A stretch of DNA of 6,988 nt, taken from assembly GCA_030533035.1 (NCBI GenBank), contig JAUNJW010000106.1:1-6988 (forward strand), written 5' to 3'. A program made the position numbers and the translations under genes. This DNA is from Erysipelotrichaceae bacterium. Its GTDB lineage: Bacteria > Bacillota_I > Bacilli_A > Erysipelotrichales > Erysipelotrichaceae. Below the pieces are notes generated by a model. That model had not been told where the DNA came from. It worked only from the letters and a program-made list of their open reading frames with translations, and made no database searches. Within the stretch, counting starts at the first letter, position 1. Each line of letters begins with the position of its first letter. This document shows, one piece after another, positions 6,228 through 6,988 of this stretch.

Positions 6228-6988
6228 TCAGGCATTTGTTTTTCTGTTCAGTGCCTTCACGGCATCCAGCTCAATTTTCGTTATATGGCAGTAGCCGCCC
6301 GGATGCTTATCCAGATAATTCTGGTGGTATTCTTCCGCTGTGAAGAAGTTCCGCAGCGGCTCCAGTTCCACCTGCCAGCAGTCATATTTCTTCTTTTCCT
6401 CTTCGAAAATTTCCCTGAGGATTTTCCCGTCTTCCTCATCCGTAAAATAGACGCCGGTCTGATACTGGCTGCCGGTGTCATTGCCCTGGCGGTCAGCCAC
6501 GGTCGGGTCAATGCACAGGAAGAAAGCCTTCATGACTGTTTCCAGCGAAACAGCGGATGGATCATACACAATCCTGACTGTTTCCTTAAAGCCGGTATTG
6601 CCGCGGCAGACATCCTCATAGCGGGGATAGTCCGTGATGCCGTTGGCATAACCGGCCAGGGTTGAGACGACCCCGTCAAGAAGACGGAACGCCTTTTCCG
6701 TGCCCCAGAAACAGCCGCCGGCGCAGTAAATCTCCTTCATGCCGGCAGGCAGAGGATCAATGGCAGGCGCTTCCTTGTTTTTCCGCCAGGCAAACAGCAT
6801 ATAATTCCCCTTTTCCTCTTCCTGCTCAAATCCGCAATGGCGGACAATGGCCAGCGAATCCTCATTGTCCCGGTCCACCGCCGCGTAAACAGTTTCGATC
6901 TCCGTGTTGTCAGCCAGCCAGCAAACCAGTGTGTAAACCGCGTCCTTCCCGTAGCCCAGATGGCGCCAGGCCGGCGCGGTCCGGTAGC
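6228..6988 (-). CDS. msrA: GNAT acetyltransferase-MsrA fusion (5' partial)
   Basis: The frame is open from the right window edge to a TGA at 6228-6230, giving 252 visible residues. Residues 1-70 look like the C-terminal half of a RimJ/RimL-type GNAT acetyltransferase: the acetyl-CoA motif RHLGYG (8-13), VDRDNEDSLAIVRHCGF (37-53) and a final strand NYMLFAWRK. A linker KEAPAIDPLPAG (71-82) leads to a complete MsrA domain (83-252), which reduces methionine-S-sulfoxide in proteins or free methionine. Its motifs are AGGCFWG with catalytic C92, YEDVCRGNTGF, GSQY (172-175), EEYHQNYL and GYCHI with a candidate resolving C233. MsrA could start alone at ATG 6740, but no Shine-Dalgarno precedes it. ATG 6800 has AAGGGG six bases upstream but would cut into the GNAT fold. 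A GTG at 6878 is internal to the GNAT domain. The MsrA call is certain; the fusion is directly readable as one frame, but its N-terminus is not seen. Confidence 0.88.
   Translation of the reverse strand, partial: YRTAPAWRHLGYGKDAVYTLVCWLADNTEIETVYAAVDRDNEDSLAIVRHCGFEQEEEKGNYMLFAWRKNKEAPAIDPLPAGMKEIYCAGGCFWGTEKAFRLLDGVVSTLAGYANGITDYPRYEDVCRGNTGFKETVRIVYDPSAVSLETVMKAFFLCIDPTVADRQGNDTGSQYQTGVYFTDEEDGKILREIFEEEKKKYDCWQVELEPLRNFFTAEEYHQNYLDKHPGGYCHITKIELDAVKALNRKTNA

Noticed and set aside
6738..6740. ATG 6740 as the start of a free-standing MsrA
   Set aside because: It matches where many MsrA proteins begin, but nothing resembling a Shine-Dalgarno precedes it, and the frame continues upstream into recognisable GNAT sequence without a stop.

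Overview
All recognisable genes lie on the minus strand and read right to left. The gene types and their order suggest a member of the Bacillota (Firmicutes): a paired-subunit ABC exporter, a nucleoside kinase with a TGS-like N-terminus, and single-domain MsrA chemistry. Base composition is near one half G+C, so a moderate-GC lineage such as some Erysipelotrichia-like gut bacteria is possible. That placement is a guess, because there is no rRNA or other taxonomic marker. Gene density is high: intergenic gaps are 66 and 79 nt, and both cistron pairs overlap by 4 nt. No tRNA, rRNA, CRISPR, insertion sequence or phage gene was seen, and no stretch over 300 nt lacks a gene.

Right edge (6228-6988): an open frame runs in from outside the window. 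It encodes the C-terminal half of a GNAT-type acetyltransferase joined in frame, through a short Pro/Ala-rich linker, to a complete MsrA methionine sulfoxide reductase. The 66-nt gap after it holds a perfect 7-bp inverted repeat and a consensus TATAAT box, which probably drives the next operon.

Middle (2356-6161): ppk (polyphosphate kinase 1, ending in seven lysines) overlaps a nucleoside kinase of the TGS/ThrRS-like plus uridine-kinase fusion family by ATGA. The pair ends in a compact hairpin followed by a short T run. Ppk1 makes or consumes polyphosphate and the kinase phosphorylates nucleosides, so the operon may link nucleotide salvage to a polyphosphate store (inference).

Left (1-2276): an operon for a heterodimeric ABC exporter. 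The first subunit is complete and has Asp where the catalytic Glu of Walker B is expected, as in the degenerate site of such heterodimers. Its partner starts in a 4-nt overlap behind a strong Shine-Dalgarno and is cut by the window edge after 148 codons. A TATACT box lies only 8 nt before the first ATG, which has no Shine-Dalgarno, so the mRNA may be leaderless.

Overall this is ordinary core and stress-related chromosome, not an obvious defence or mobile region. The points most worth a second look are the GNAT-MsrA fusion, the lysine tail of Ppk, the palindrome at the ppk promoter, and the possible leaderless start of the exporter operon.
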